NCBI RefSeq assembly: GCF_032854445.1
Contig: NC_088296.1
Coordinates: forward strand, 21,071,853-21,135,852
Length of the DNA: 64,000 nt
Source of the DNA: Liolophura sinensis
Taxonomy: Eukaryota; Mollusca; Polyplacophora; Chitonida; Chitonidae
Reading direction: 5' to 3'
The stretch's first letter is position 1; each line of letters opens with the position of its first letter. The notes beneath the pieces were generated by a model. The model saw only the letters and a list, made by a program, of their open reading frames with translations. It had not been told where the DNA came from and ran no database searches. Shown here piece after piece: positions 1-11,404 of the stretch. The translations under genes and the position numbers were made by a program.

Positions 1-782
1 CCTACGCTGCACTAGCGCACTAATCAACCTATTCTAGTGGATGTTATCATGTATGTCAAACGCGTGCTGTTGCTTCTTGTTAGTCATTGTATTTTTTCGT
101 ACCTGTATGTTGTAAAGATCTCGTTGGGCAATACATCTTCACAAACTCATTTCATTTCTTCTGTCAGTTTGTGCATGAACCTGAAATCATTCAAATGTGC
201 GCCTGCGCAAAATGTTTTATGGATCTGATACAGATTTTATGTCATTATCGCTGTTAAGCACAGCTGCTTCCTTATTTGTTGTATGTCAAGTTTTCCCGCT
301 ACTTGATGCTCTGTTTAAAACCTGAATAACTCAATCCTTTTCATTTCTTTCTGGTAACTGTTGGATCCACATAGTTTATTTTTCTTTCATGACGCACTTA
401 AAAAATATTTCACTCGTGTGTGTGTGTTCACGTCATGGGCGTTTCAAACGTGATACGTTACGTGGTAACCATTGACACATGTGTGTGCAGGTGGTCGCCA
501 TTTCAGTGCTGGTGTGGTTAGTTATCGCCTTTGACATGGGTCGGTGCACGTGGTTTCCTGTTTCACACGGACTAGTTTATACAATAACCATTTCACAGGG
601 TTTTATGCACCGGGAGCCATTATACAAAAATGGAAATGCACCTGCTAACTAGTATTAGTGCAACTGGAGGATATTTGAGACAGATGAGTCTACGAGTACT
701 ATAGTTTCGCACTGTTTTGCTGCTGATGTACACCTGAAACATCGATTGGTTTTTATTTCCCAATATACAGCTTAGGATTTGT

Positions 783-929
783 TCTGACAGTTCTGGCGGC
801 AACCTGCTGATGGTCGTGATTTTCCCTAGGCTTTGTCCAATTTCCTCACGCCATAATGCTGGGCGCCGGTCGTATAAGTGCAATATTCTTGAGTACAGCG
901 TAAGACATCAGCCAAATAAATAAATAAAT
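783..929 (+). mobile_element. tRNA-SINE family 1, 5'-truncated
   Basis: Body and 3' end of the abundant SINE: 'gcaacctgctgatggtcgtg', 'cataatgctgg', 'gtcgtataagtg', 'ttcttgagtac', then an AAATAAATAAAT tail. The tRNA-like head is missing. It is shared with the paralogue at 49008-49143, so it predates the duplication. Confidence 0.85.
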
Positions 930-1978
930 GTATTCCAACATATAAGAGAAAAAGGAAACCTCACAACTTTCCTTTTGGGACGAATAAATCACATAAAACT
1001 ACAGTTTTCCTAAGGCCCCAATGATCAGTCCGGAAATTGATAGCGGTCAAAAATAAATGTGTGTGGGGAATAACCCGACTGGGGTGGCTAAGCAGGCCTC
1101 ACGTTCCCGGTAAGTTCAAAGTTTACGTCATTTCCAACAACATCCGACTACTAGCGGAAATTATGCATAAAAGAGAGTTATTATAATATATTTTTTTTTC
1201 TAATTTGGTTTCGGCATATCTTTCTTCATTTTTCGTAAAGCCATAGTTTTTGTTTTGTAATGCTTTTTCATTCGTATCCTTTTAATGAAAAACTGTACAA
1301 TCGACTTAAGTCAAAAGTTCAAATCACTTTAAAATAATCTTTCTCACGTAAGAAGGTTAGAATATTGCTTGACAACGTAAATTCTGTGGTAAAAAATCAT
1401 TGTAAAACAAATTTTAAACGAAAAGGAGCAACCAAGTTTAATGACTGAAATTTTTATTGAAGTGTAAGATCGCTGTGTGATCCAGGGGACTGGTATACAT
1501 TTTTTTACAGCTGGAAGCCTTTCCTCGTGTGTGTCATTCATTCCGTGTAATATACCAGCTGCTATAAGATGTACATGTGCATCCAATTACATTTCCTTGG
1601 ACAACAAACTCTGGTTTTCTTCGTCTGCAATATAACAGTGTATATCTATAGGTGATAAGCAAATAATGGAATCAAGTCTTGGACTTCTCGGATTGAACTT
1701 GATTTAGTACCCTCTTTTGCTGATTACACGAATATAAATCTCATGCGGTGGGCAAGAAGGGTGTGGTCACTGAGGCATAGACAAGAGTACACCATAAGCT
1801 GATTAAAAACATGCCTGTACGATATATACCGCCATTGTAAAACTGGGATAGATCATTGTCATATGACATCTTTGTTAGGGGATGTTACCGCACAGCCTAA
1901 GTTGTAATGAGAAATAAATATTCTTACTTAAGCTCTAAAACCTAATCTATTAAATTGACAGAATATCGAATATGTTTC

Positions 1979-2233
1979 TTTTATTAAGTTGACTGGCGTT
2001 TCACGCCGTACTCAAGAATATTTCACCCATATTTCACCCAGCATTATGGTGGGAAGAAACCGGAAAGAGCCCTGGGGAAACCCACGATCATCCGCAGGTT
2101 GCTGCAAGACCTTCACACATACGATGGGGGAGGAAGTCAGCATAAGCTGGACTTGAACTCACAGCGTATTGGTGAGAAGCTTCTTGGTCAATGTGCCTGA
2201 CTGGCGTGATAACCTGATGGGCCACGGAGGCCC
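1979..2233 (-). mobile_element. tRNA-SINE family 1, near full length
   Basis: On the minus strand it runs from GCCTCCGTGG at about 2233 through a degraded tRNA-like head, the conserved body and the 'gagtacggcgtgaaacgcc' 3' end. It lies in the 675-bp stretch absent from the paralogous block at 49.8 kb. Confidence 0.85.
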
Positions 2234-2570
2234 CCAGACTGTTCCGCTATGCATGACAAACATTCCCTCTTTACTCCAATAGAGTAATTGTACTGGTGTT
2301 TTATAGCATGTGTTATACATAATGCACATGAGTAGTTCAGGGTACTGTCCCAGGCAAAAATGCTTCAGCAATCTCAAAAAGATTGATTTTGGGCCATTTA
2401 CCGTACAGCTGTCTCGATTTTGTCAATAGACAATTAAGTTTAACCACAGGGGAACGAACCAGTTTTTCTGGATTTTCTTTTCTTCAGCGTTGTCTTTCAG
2501 AAATCGCTTTGTCACTTCACTTATGTCTCTACCTTTCCAAAAGCGCACAGACAGAAACTTGTGTAAAAAG

Positions 2571-2580
2571 GGTATATACC
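2571..2580 (+). promoter_or_regulatory. TATA box of peptide gene P1
   Basis: GGTATATACC lies 116-125 bp upstream of the two candidate start codons. The related genes P4 and P5 have TATA boxes about 98 and 111 bp upstream of their ATGs, so the spacing fits a shared core promoter with a short 5' UTR. This is inferred from position and sequence only. Confidence 0.45.
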
Positions 2581-2688
2581 AGTAATGATCCTCACTGTGA
2601 TAGTATAGTTGATTTACTCACGGCACGTTTAAGTCTGAGCCGTGACACCTTACTATACCCGGAGTCTGTTGTTGAGACAAGCCTTGGA

Positions 2689-2788
2689 ATGGTAAAAATG
2701 ACGAGTTTCATATTGTGGACTTCTTGTTTAATTGCCTGGATACAGGCTGCATCGACAAATGATGCAAGAGAAGAGGCTTTTCATCCAG
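2689..2788 (+). CDS. P1 exon 1: signal peptide of a secreted Cys-rich peptide
   Basis: Two in-frame ATGs (2689 and 2698) precede a classic secretory signal starting MTSFILWTSC, with a hydrophobic core to about residue 16 and a likely cleavage after IQAAS. A short acidic stretch follows (NDAREEAF). The exon ends at CCAG|GTAGAG, a good splice donor, in phase 1: from 2698 it holds 30 codons plus one base, as in P4. The open frame runs past the donor to 2874, and a longer frame starts at 2383, but both extensions lack peptide character and are rejected. The partner exon is at 5663. The protein is unrecognised; the exon call rests on signal peptide, donor and phase. Confidence 0.65.
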
Positions 2789-2949
2789 GTAGAGTGTATT
2801 GCTGTTTTACATTTGATAAAGGGTTAATATCATATTGTATTTGTTTAATAGCTGTTAGGTTTGTACATGGATGAAGTTAGATTAATTAGTCTAACTGAGT
2901 TGTTTGATATTCTCCCGTGGGCCCCTGTGACCCAGGGATTAGCGTAGTG

Positions 2950-3830
2950 TTGTCTGTTCGTTTTAGGGAGTCGCCTATTTTCAGCTGCCTGTAAAATTAG
3001 TCATTCTCGCTACCAACATTGCCTTTAGTCAGTGACACGTAACAACATAAGCTGTACAAATTGATATATTTGAAGTTCACATTATTGCATGAAATTGCCG
3101 TTAGAACACATTTTGTAATTCATAATGTTAAAGTCCATAAAACCCGTTTCGACAGCAAGACTCTATTGCCTCGAGTGATGTCATAATTATTAAAAAAAAA
3201 ACAGTGGCATGCTTAATACTGAGCGCAGTTCAACATGTTTTGATGGCGCGCGACACGAGTTTCCTAAACTGCTCCCAAAATCGATCTTACTGTAAACCCT
3301 GTTTCTGCCTCTTTCATATTTGAGATTGTCTACAGGTTTTAGTATGATATAACCTTAATAAATGAATAAATTTTATCTGTTGTAGTATATTATCTCACGG
3401 CAGTATGGTTTTAAAGTTGGGTGTTAGGAAATTATCTTATAAAAACAATGTAGTCTATTCGCTGAGAGTATAGTGTAGGATGTGTTACTGCGTGGAGTCT
3501 GTTCTTACTGCATGTTGGTGCATCTATTGTAAAGTAAATTACTCTTCACGCCCATTGCCTAGCATGCCACTGGTTTTTTAATAATTATGACGTCACCCTA
3601 GGCAATGAGTTCTTGCAGTGGAAACTTACCTTATGGAGTTTAACATCATGAATTAGCAAAAAGTGTTCTAATTTGATTTTGAATTTGCAAGAATTTGAAC
3701 TGCCAACATATCCATGTGTAGAGCTTGTGTTGTTACTTGTAACTAGCTTAAAACAATTTTGGTAGCTAGTATGACTGACTACAGACAGCTGAATATAGGC
3801 GCCTCTCTAAAGGAACTAAACTACAGCGCG
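2950..3830. mobile_element. Foldback element with ~290-bp inverted arms
   Basis: The left arm (about 2950-3245) reappears as its reverse complement at about 3540-3825: both contain 'gtcataattattaaaaaa', 'cagtggcatgct' and 'ttagaacac'. The arms differ by substitutions and flank about 290 bp of spacer. Diverged single arms occur at about 34010-34340 and 61650-61790. The structure fits a non-autonomous foldback or MITE-type DNA transposon. It lies in the P1 intron. No transposase is visible and no target duplication could be assigned. Confidence 0.8.
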
Positions 3831-3865
3831 CCAAAACACGTCAGGGGCCTTTCATGTATGTGAAG

Positions 3866-4047
3866 TTAACATCCAGCTCATGTGGCTTCATCTCCACTCG
3901 CTTGTGAGAGTCTCTGTCACCAATTTGCAGATGGTTGTGGGTTTCTCCCAGGCTCTGCCCGATTTCCCCCCACCATAAAACTGACCACCGTCGTATTAGT
4001 GAAATATTTTTGAGTACGGGGTAAAGCACCAAACCAGTCCAATCCAA
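3866..4047 (+). mobile_element. tRNA-SINE family 1, 5'-truncated
   Basis: Body from 'catccagctcatg' to 'gagtacggggtaaagcacc', diverged from consensus. It is fused directly to the repeat at 4048-4335; the same fusion occurs at 8238-8640. Confidence 0.8.
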
Positions 4048-4335
4048 GTTGACACTCTCCTGTGTTTGGTGGTAATAAAATGAATCTCAAATTGGCCGGC
4101 GTCAGTTACAACCAGTAGAAATGCGCACATTTTGCCAATCTAAGCTCACCAAGGTCATTTCACTGTTCTCGCCTGTCCCATAGAGGAATTGAATATCAGA
4201 TAACAGTCAGATAACATCTGTACGTTTTCAATGCCCATTAGGCCTATTCCATGGAGTTTATTATTTGCTTGCAAATGATGTTTTAGGTTGCTGGGATGTA
4301 CTTGAAGCTTCGGCTACATGTGTATATGTCTTCTT
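4048..4335 (+). repeat. Dispersed repeat I, copy 1
   Basis: About 70-80% similar by eye to 8371-8640: shared 'cactctcctgtgtttggtgg', 'aggcctattccatg' and 'tgtacttgaagcttcgg'. Both copies follow a SINE 3' end, so SINE plus repeat I moved or was duplicated as one composite. No coding potential seen. Confidence 0.75.
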
Positions 4336-4654
4336 AACAAGAACAGTAATCATGGTGTCGTTTTCTTTTCCATTTGGTTTGTCCTTCTTTTTGGGCAGTT
4401 AACGTCCAAAGATTGGATCTTTCTTCGTCACCTTAATTTATAGCTCCCGTTTAGTCACAACTATCTGAACTCCTAAAGGCGAGTCTAGCGTAGGTAACAG
4501 TGACTGATATTTGGGACATCAGCTAACTCCTAGAGCTTCTTGCTGACCTAGTTGCTCAAGTTTGGAAATTTCGTAGCCTAATCCTTCTAATCGGCTACAA
4601 CAAGTTTTAACGGCCCTTATCTTTTATTTAACCTTTCCCAAATCTTATAAAGAT

Positions 4655-5095
4655 AATAACAGACTTACAGCATAAAGAGTAAAACCAGAGCAGGGGGGAT
4701 AGTCTTATGGTTGACAAATGGCCGTACATAACAGGTAAAACCTCTGATGACCTCCGGCTTGATTGCTTGTATCGGATGGCCCTTTGCCTATACTTGGGCC
4801 ATGTGTCTGTTGATTCCTCCGAGGGAAAGTGAAATACACTGACATGACAGTGGTTACATAAGAAAACTGTCTGTAACAAAATACATAGGACAGAAATATT
4901 GCTACCAAATTTTTTCGGCAGCCATCCAGGCAAAGATTTTTTTTATTTCTGACTCTGGAAATGAAATGGAAGTCCACGATGTTGTAAGGCGGAATTTTGG
5001 CCAATTGCTGCCAAGAAAAGACCAAGCCTCTCAGCATAGAGAGCAAGTACAGAGAAGCGACGAGAGTGTTATTGTTGGCAATTGGTCAAGAAGAG
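4655..5095. repeat. Dispersed module K (two copies)
   Basis: Two segments (about 4655-4740 and 5030-5095) resemble each other and 12186-12260, 19120-19175 and 45985-46060; all carry a 'cagcata..agag..aaccagagca' type core and a 'ttg(a/g)..aat(t/g)g' edge. On the minus strand two frames (4628-4933 and 4705-5046) are open across a possible acceptor near 4881, but no peptide motif is recognisable. I leave the interval as repeat. It lies in the P1 intron. Confidence 0.45.
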
Positions 5096-5662
5096 GCGCG
5101 GAGCTATGGACACCTTAGCCTCTATCCAGCATCATGGTAGTTGCTTCAGACAATAGAATCGTTGATTTTTGCAAGTCAGATTAGGAAAAACATATCACAA
5201 TTTATAGTTAAACCTACATGTAGTTTGATTTTGACCTACATACGGATTGGTCGTAGAACAAAAATCACCGTGTTAGTTTTATTAATGTTCGACATGTTTA
5301 ATTTTTATTGTTCTCTTTTCTTCTTTCTAATCTAAATTTATCATTTACTTTTTTTATTTCCTTTTACTTGTTTTATTTTTTCTTTTTAATTTTTGTTAAT
5401 TTTAGTGTTTGTAGAATCCATAAATTTCAGTGGTAATTTTTAGGTGGAATATCTATGTTAATAGTTTCATTTCCGAGACGAAAAGCCGGATTTTGTGTTT
5501 TGTAACACACAGTATTAAAGGTTACATGTGTAATGACACCCAAGGTACATGTGATATACAGTGACCCTGTGATAGCAATGGATGTCAAGATGTTAACGTT
5601 TGAGTTAGGTATTTGTCAGTCATCATGTTTCACCTTTGTCTTATTGTGATATTGTTTTACAG
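5096..5662. other. P1 intron, distal part
   Basis: AT-rich intron sequence without recognised repeats, ending in a good acceptor tract 'gatattgttttacag'. A 64-codon frame at 5141-5335 is low-complexity and not supported. Confidence 0.5.
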
Positions 5663-5820
5663 TAGAAAAGACACAAGAACATGAAAGAGCTATACGGGGA
5701 ATGTTGTGTGAGTGCTGCAGGTGGATTGGATGTCGACTCGGAAGCTGCAGGGCATATTGTGCTGTGTGCCCTTTTAAACATGTATTAAGAGAAAGATTAC
5801 AACAGACGAACCTTCGCTGA
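5663..5820 (+). CDS. P1 exon 2: cysteine module of a secreted peptide
   Basis: Preceded by acceptor TTGTTTTACAG. Read in phase 1 (split codon G|TA), it encodes 51 residues and stops at TGA 5818-5820. With exon 1 the precursor is 82 residues. Framework cysteines fall at residues 46, 49, 54, 59, 63 and 66 (C-x2-C-x4-C-x4-C-x3-C-x2-C), with an extra Cys48 and Trp51 between Cys2 and Cys3. The core starts MLCECCRWIGC and the segment CRAYCAVC matches P2's CRKYCAQC. The tail after Cys66 is basic. A possible poly(A) signal ATTAAA lies at about 5984. The intron is 2874 bp and carries a foldback element, a SINE and repeats. Family unknown to me; an antimicrobial or signalling peptide is inferred only. 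Confidence 0.72.
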
Positions 5821-6364
5821 ATTCAAGAGAGCAGTTCAGCCTCTATGCAAAAGAGTGTGTCCAAATTTTTTCAACCTTTGGCTCGAAAACTACTCAATAC
5901 ACAGTTATGCACTCTTTTATCTGAAGTATGTACAACATAAATTGTTACATTTTTGCTGAAACAATTTTTGTATTAATGAATGTTGATTAAATAGTTCCGC
6001 GCAAGGTCACAGGTGGTGAGGCTAAGTCTTAACATGCCTACTTGTGTCTCACAGGCTCCAATGTTCACGCTTGTCTAGTGGTTCAATTGATGTAAATTGA
6101 GCATAGAGAGCGAAGCATGCGCTGTAAGGAGTTTGACTTTCTGCTCCCTTTGCAAATTAGGCCGTACCAATAATGTTAGTGTAGATGGAGCTTATAAAAG
6201 CTAATTACTTAATTGCTAACATGAGATCACACAACGGCTCAAGGTGCCATGTTTTCTTCCGTCTGTTCTAAATATATTTGTCAAGTTACTATTATTAATT
6301 CTAACGCTCCTCACACTGTACAAAAATATAATGTTATATTTATGTATAGTTCTCAAGAGGGTGG
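5821..6364. other. P1 3' flank
   Basis: Probable 3' UTR to about 6005 (ATTAAA near 5984), then AT-rich sequence with no recognised element. Confidence 0.4.
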
Positions 6365-6618
6365 GGGCCTCCGTGGCTCAGCTGGTTAGCACGCTAGCGC
6401 AGCGTAATGACCCAGGAGTCGCTCACCAATGCGGTGGCTGTGAGTTCAAGTCCAGCTCATGCTGGCTTCCTCTCGAGCCGTACGTGTGAAGGTTATCCAG
6501 CAACCTGCGGATGGTCGTGGGTTTCCCCCGGGCTGTGCCCGGTTTCCACCAACCATAATGCTGGCCGCCGTCGTATAAGTGAAATATTCTTGAGTACGGC
6601 GTAAAATACCAATCCAAA
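6365..6618 (+). mobile_element. tRNA-SINE family 1, full length (reference copy)
   Basis: Best complete copy in the window. The tRNA-like head has an A box TGGCTCAGCTGG and a B box GAGTTCAAGTCC. It is followed by the family body (ACCTGCGGATGGTCGTGGG, CATAATGCTGGCCGCCGTCG) and the 3' end GTGAAATATTCTTGAGTACG, then an A-rich tail. These boxes are the internal pol III promoter expected of a tRNA-derived SINE. The ORFs at 6244-6489, 6407-6604 and 6423-6629 are shadows of this element. Confidence 0.95.
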
Positions 6619-7065
6619 AAAAAAAACAAAAAAAAAAATCTCCAGACGGTGTAAAAGATTCTGAAATTTTTTTTATTCAGGAATCCTAACTTTTTTTACT
6701 GTATTATGTATTTCTTTCATTTTATTGTTATGACATTTGTATTGAGTCATTTGTGAGTAACTTGAACATATTTTACAAGGAGTAATTTGATTTTTCAGTG
6801 CAAACAGTTATTGTATCAACCCTCTTAAAAATAAAACATAGAATGATTTTAAAATATAGATATAAATATGTGTGTAGTGTTTAGGTGTTGTGTTCTAAGT
6901 CGTTGTATTGACAATTTCTTTTATTGAGGAATCATAGCGACATGTTGGTTCGAAAATGTTCTTCCCTGTGATATGGTGGGATAAGTGATGACTGACTATT
7001 GCCCATTAGCAAGTGTGACAGTTAACTGAACTTTTGATATCTTATTGTTATCATTCGATTCATAT

Positions 7066-7255
7066 TAGCTTCCTCTCCAGTCGCACGTGGGAACATCAGT
7101 CAGCAACCTTTACATCTTCATTGTTTTCTTCCTAGCCCTACCTGATTTTCCTTCCACCATAATGTTGACCTTCGTCATGTAAATGAAACATATTTGACTA
7201 CACAAATTCAAAAAAAAATAAACAAAATACCAATCAAATACATAAATAAATAAAT
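7066..7255 (+). mobile_element. tRNA-SINE family 1, diverged copy
   Basis: 'cttcctctccagtcgcacgtg', 'ccaccataatg' and 'taccaatcaaatacataaat' keep the order of the SINE body and tail, but identity is low. This is an old copy without head. The ~440 bp upstream (6620-7065) are AT-rich with nothing recognised. Confidence 0.6.
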
Positions 7256-7835
7256 TCTTTTAATAATATTTTTATCATTCTCCAGTCAATTCGGTCAAAG
7301 AACGCGAATAAACACAGGTGAGATGTATATGCATAAGTAGTCTATTCCGATTGCATATACAGTAGTGAACACGCGCTGTACAGTGAGGTGTAACAGGTGT
7401 TCAGATAGAGGTATATACATATAGTCTCTCTTAAGGAGTGGGACATAATTCTCATGGGTATACAATGCCACCCAGAGCGACTATTTCAGCGACTAAGTCT
7501 AGTTCTCGCTTCTTAGCCACATATTACCGATGACCTGTTTTGTAAGTTGCGGAAAGCAGAAAACTGGGGGGATTCCCCTTACAAGCGAGCTTTTAGATAT
7601 TTTCATTTTCATGTGTAGATTAACAGCTCTCCTCTGATTGCGTGGGTACTTCAGCAAGGGGCTGTTAAAGTACTTGCTAAAGTACATGCACACTACCTCA
7701 TTGTTTATTTTTTTTTTTTTCATTATTTTTTCTAACGCTAGAAAAATGCCAATCAAACCTGCACAAACGTGATTACAAGTTTAAAGTAGTAAGTAAATAC
7801 AGGAAGTAATTATTACAAGTACGTAGACTTACAAT
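7256..7835. other. No recognised feature
   Basis: AT-rich sequence. An 85-codon minus-strand frame (7499-7756) is poly-Lys/Asn-rich and unsupported. Confidence 0.4.
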
Positions 7836-7975
7836 TTATGTATTTATTTAATTGGTGTTTTACGCCATACTCAATAGTATTTCAGTCATATGATGGCGGC
7901 CAGCACTAATGGGGGGCAGAGACCGTGGGAAACCCACGACCATGTGCAGTCAGACCTTTTCACTTACGGCCGGAG
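7836..7975 (-). mobile_element. tRNA-SINE family 1, 5'-truncated
   Basis: Tail TATTTATTTAATTGGTG, then 'ttttacgccatactcaa', 'ggcggccagca' and 'gggaaacccacgaccatg' in reverse orientation. Confidence 0.8.
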
Positions 7976-8237
7976 ATGGAGACCTACAAGTGTTTGGGCA
8001 CCAATTTTTGTAATCCACTCTATTTGTTTATGTAAGAAAAATTTACAGTCCAAATATGGTGTATATTTTTACACATTATAATAAATAAATAAGACTCGAA
8101 ATGTTTTATTGGTTTAATTTATCCAATGCGTTTCAATTGTTTCTTTCCATTTCTCCAAACCATCAGGATTTCGTGCGTACGCTATCACGGTCGTGATAAG
8201 ATATTGAGTCTGAAGCCCATAATTACTTACATTTTTC

Positions 8238-8370
8238 ATCTGGCCGAAGGTCTGACAGCAACCTGCGGATGGTTGTGCGTTTCCCCAGTGTATGCCCAGT
8301 TTCCTGTCACCATAGTGCTGGCCACAACCTTATGAGAGAAATATTATTGAGCAGGGCGTACTCGATCCAG
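8238..8370 (+). mobile_element. tRNA-SINE family 1, truncated, fused to repeat I
   Basis: 'gcaacctgcggatggttgtg' to 'ttattgagcagggcgtac' match the SINE body. It is directly followed by repeat I, as at 3866-4335. Confidence 0.75.
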
Positions 8371-8630
8371 TTCAATCCAATTCGTCACTCTCCTGTGTTT
8401 GGTGGTAATAACATGAATCTCTCATAGAGGCCGGTACCAATTACGGCCAGCAGAATTCATTCGGGCATTTGGTCAGTCTCAGCTTACCACGGTCACTTTA
8501 CCGTACTGCCCTATCCCACGGAGGACTTGTATGTATCAGCCAGATGACACATTAGGCCTATTCCATGTCATGTTACTTGAAAGTAGAGAAAAACATGCCC
8601 TAGGTTGTTTGAATGTACTTGAAGCTTCGG

Positions 8631-8640
<10 letters not shown>
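8371..8640 (+). repeat. Dispersed repeat I, copy 2
   Basis: Paralogue of 4048-4335. Its end, 'tgtacttgaagcttcgg', runs straight into the (AT)n tract. Confidence 0.75.

Positions 8641-8722
<82 letters not shown>
8634..8722. repeat. (AT)n microsatellite, ~44 units
   Basis: Uninterrupted AT dinucleotides. The 70-codon ORF across it encodes only Tyr-Ile repeats and is not a gene. Confidence 0.98.
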
Positions 8723-8724
<2 letters not shown>

Positions 8725-9603
8725 TCTTCCTGACGACGATTAGTTGATTATTGACAGTAGCAGTCAACTGAACGTTAATTTGAATCCACTCTCCCTCTTA
8801 GTCCTTGATTGACATTATTTTCAAAAGTATCCGACCAATGGCGGAAAATTTGCATAAAACAAAGGTGTTACTACGAGTTATAAAATATGTGAGTTATATA
8901 AAATTGGGAACAACTCTTTTTATTTCTTTGAAAATCTAAAGTTCGTTTTGGAGTTGATTTTCGTGCATCATTTCTGCAAATAAAGCTGTTATAATCATTG
9001 ACTCGATACATTGGCTATGTAGGATGCATGGCACGTCGTGCTGGGTACATATATAGTAAAACACATTATTCAGCGTGGATCTGTGGGTTTTCAGATTACT
9101 ATGGAAGCCTGACCACATCATTTTAAACAAACTTAATTTGTTTCAAATATCGCAACCCCTGTTTCGAAAAAGTTGTAAGGGATTAGTTTATTATTAATTT
9201 TTACGACCGCTGTTTAACGCCAAACTTTACATTTATACGATGGCGTTCAATTGCATAGGTGGCGGAAGTTAGAGTAGCCTGCGTAAACTTCCGACCTTTG
9301 GTAATTTACTGGCAAACTTCCCTATCTGTGACATGCAGGAAAGCCCAGCGTACTGATGGAGGACAAGTGGACTTCACCGAATCTTAGGCTGCAAAAATTG
9401 TCACAGGAGCGTCATCAATTGCTTAATTGTCCACGGCCCATTTGTAAAACTCGTGCTATTTATTAATATTTTTTTTTATGCATGTATTCATGTATTAATA
9501 GACTGATAAATCACGCTGAATGATAAGGAAACTGTTTTACATAGTACTCGAGAACTTTGTTCTTTAATAAATCGTCAATTGACGAAAGGACTGATAAAGG
9601 CAT

Positions 9604-9841
9604 TGGGCCTCCGTGGCTCAGTTGGTTAGCGCACTAGCGTAACGTAATGACGCAGGAGTCTCCCACCAATTCGATCGCTATGAGTTCAAGTCCAGCTCAT
9701 GCTGGCTTCCTCTCCAGCCGTGTGAAGGTTATCCAACAACCTGCGGATTGTCGTGGAATTCCCCCAGACTCTACCCTGTTCGTATAAGTGAAATATTCTC
9801 AAGTACGTCGTAAAACACCAATCAAATAAATAAATAAATAA
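9604..9841 (+). mobile_element. tRNA-SINE family 1, young insertion with empty site
   Basis: Complete head (GGCCTCCGTGGCTCAGTTGG), body with a small internal deletion before 'cgtataagtg', and AAATAAATAAATAAA tail. The paralogous site at about 42978 lacks it: 'gataaag' is followed directly by 'acgtcatatctaaatgg'. In this copy 'ataaag' flanks both ends and is the likely target duplication. It inserted after the block A duplication, or was never in the other lineage. Confidence 0.92.
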
Positions 9842-10236
9842 AGTAAATAAAGACGTCGTATCTAAATGTACAGTTTTACTATATCAACTGTTTTCGATTG
9901 ACCATTCTTTTGTGACGTCACAGTTAATATACTAACTGGAATTTCCAGCACGCTTTGGAGTGTTCCCCAAGCAGGAAACACCGATGGTGCTTTACGTGTC
10001 GTGTGCAAAGTAAAATAACCCATTTCACCTCGTACCGTAACTTTGTGTTAACCATGTCAGTCAGCTATTGAATGCACTTTATATTTTCTATTATAATTGC
10101 CCTTAAAAACTTTCTCGTCTTAATTATGTATACAGTGATACTTCAAACAAAGGTTTTCGTACTATCATCGCTTTCAAGCCAAAATGCTCTTGTCGATCAC
10201 CTCCCAACTAAGTTTGAAATGCATGACACATAAAGT

Positions 10237-10330
10237 TATTTATTTATTAATATGATTGGTGTTTCATGCCGAACTCAAGAGTATTTCACCAATACGACGG
10301 CGGGCAGTATTATGGTAGGAGGAAAGCGGT
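10237..10330 (-). mobile_element. tRNA-SINE family 1, 3' fragment
   Basis: 'gattggtgtttcatgccg', 'actcaagagtatttcacc' and 'tatggtaggagg'. The orthologous insertion is at 43366 in block A copy 2, so it predates the duplication. Confidence 0.8.
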
Positions 10331-11404
10331 AGGATTCCGTCCTATTGTCGCACTGTATATTCTTTCTTAGTTCCTTAATAGTTTGCGTTACACGTCGTTT
10401 TGGGAATTGGCCTGATGATTATTTACCTTGACCAGATTACTGTTCTTACTCTTTGACGGCTGGTATGCTAATGTCTGTTTCCACGTATAGATCCAGTACA
10501 GTATAACACCACTCTGCGATGTTTACACACTGCCAGGCATTGCTGTGCGATTCACAACCGCTGAGTGAGTGTTTTGTCGCTACTGTGCGAGACCGTAAGG
10601 TTTAAGCCACTATTGGCTGTACATTATGCATATATGTATTAGCACAAGTACTTCTGAGTTTTTGGACATTTCTGATCAGTATCAAACCGCACTCAGCGGT
10701 TTTTACGGCACGATGTGACTGGGTAAAACAGCTCTCTATCTCCTAAAACAGTTCTTTATCGCTTCAATCTCCAGTCACCTAAATCAGGTCTTTATAGCCT
10801 AAACTCCATTTATCTAACACAGTTCTTTATCGCCTAACCCCAATCCGGGCAAATTTGAATCTGAGAATTCTAGAAAATTGTGAACTTTAAGTTGTGAAGA
10901 GGAGTTTACATTTACTGTCACGACCTAAAATTGAATCAAAAATTGAATGATTTGAGAGAAGTAACTGCTATACTGAGCATTTTGTTGCTCTTGGTTACAA
11001 TTGTCCAGTGCCAGTAAATCAAGGTTATTGCCCAATACCTTCCAGTGCAATCCACAAAACACTTTTCTACAATCAGCAAAACTCCCTGAATCAGGACAAA
11101 AGAGCAGCCAGACTTGAGCAAAATTTTTACGTAACTTAGGGTTCTCTGTATTTATGATTTTCGCTTTTGTTACATCATTGAAAAATATTCAGGCACTAGT
11201 TTACCATAAGCGAATCAGCTTCTCTTACCCATAAAACCAACCGCAGTCTTTTTTAACATTCAAAGGGTTAAATACGTAAGCAAATAAACAAAAAAACAAG
11301 TCTTTGTAAAATTCATCAGGTAAAGTTGCAGACAAGCCAACGACAGCTGAAGTCAAACTTACTGTCCCAGACGTCAAAAGATCATCTGCTGAATAACGCC
11401 TTAA

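Larger units (their letters stand above)
1..2345. repeat. Duplicated block B, copy 1
   Basis: Bases 1-1598 match 48059-49807 at high identity in the same orientation, and 2273-2340 match 49808-49870. The interval 1598-2272, which carries a minus-strand SINE, is present only here. The first 32 bases are the tail of a minus-strand SINE head that is complete in the paralogue. Open frames of 60-90 codons inside the block (37-228, 620-883) are SINE sequence or unsupported. I see no gene in it. Confidence 0.9.

Noticed and set aside
2383-2874. Unspliced 163-codon ORF over P1 exon 1
   Set aside because: N-terminal half lies upstream of the TATA box and the C-terminal part is past a good splice donor.
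6365-6440. Possible tRNA gene
   Set aside because: The A and B boxes belong to the SINE head; no complete cloverleaf and the same sequence is repeated many times.
8531-8743. Tyr-Ile repeat ORFs, also at 27919-28161 and 38604-38876
   Set aside because: Dinucleotide microsatellites.
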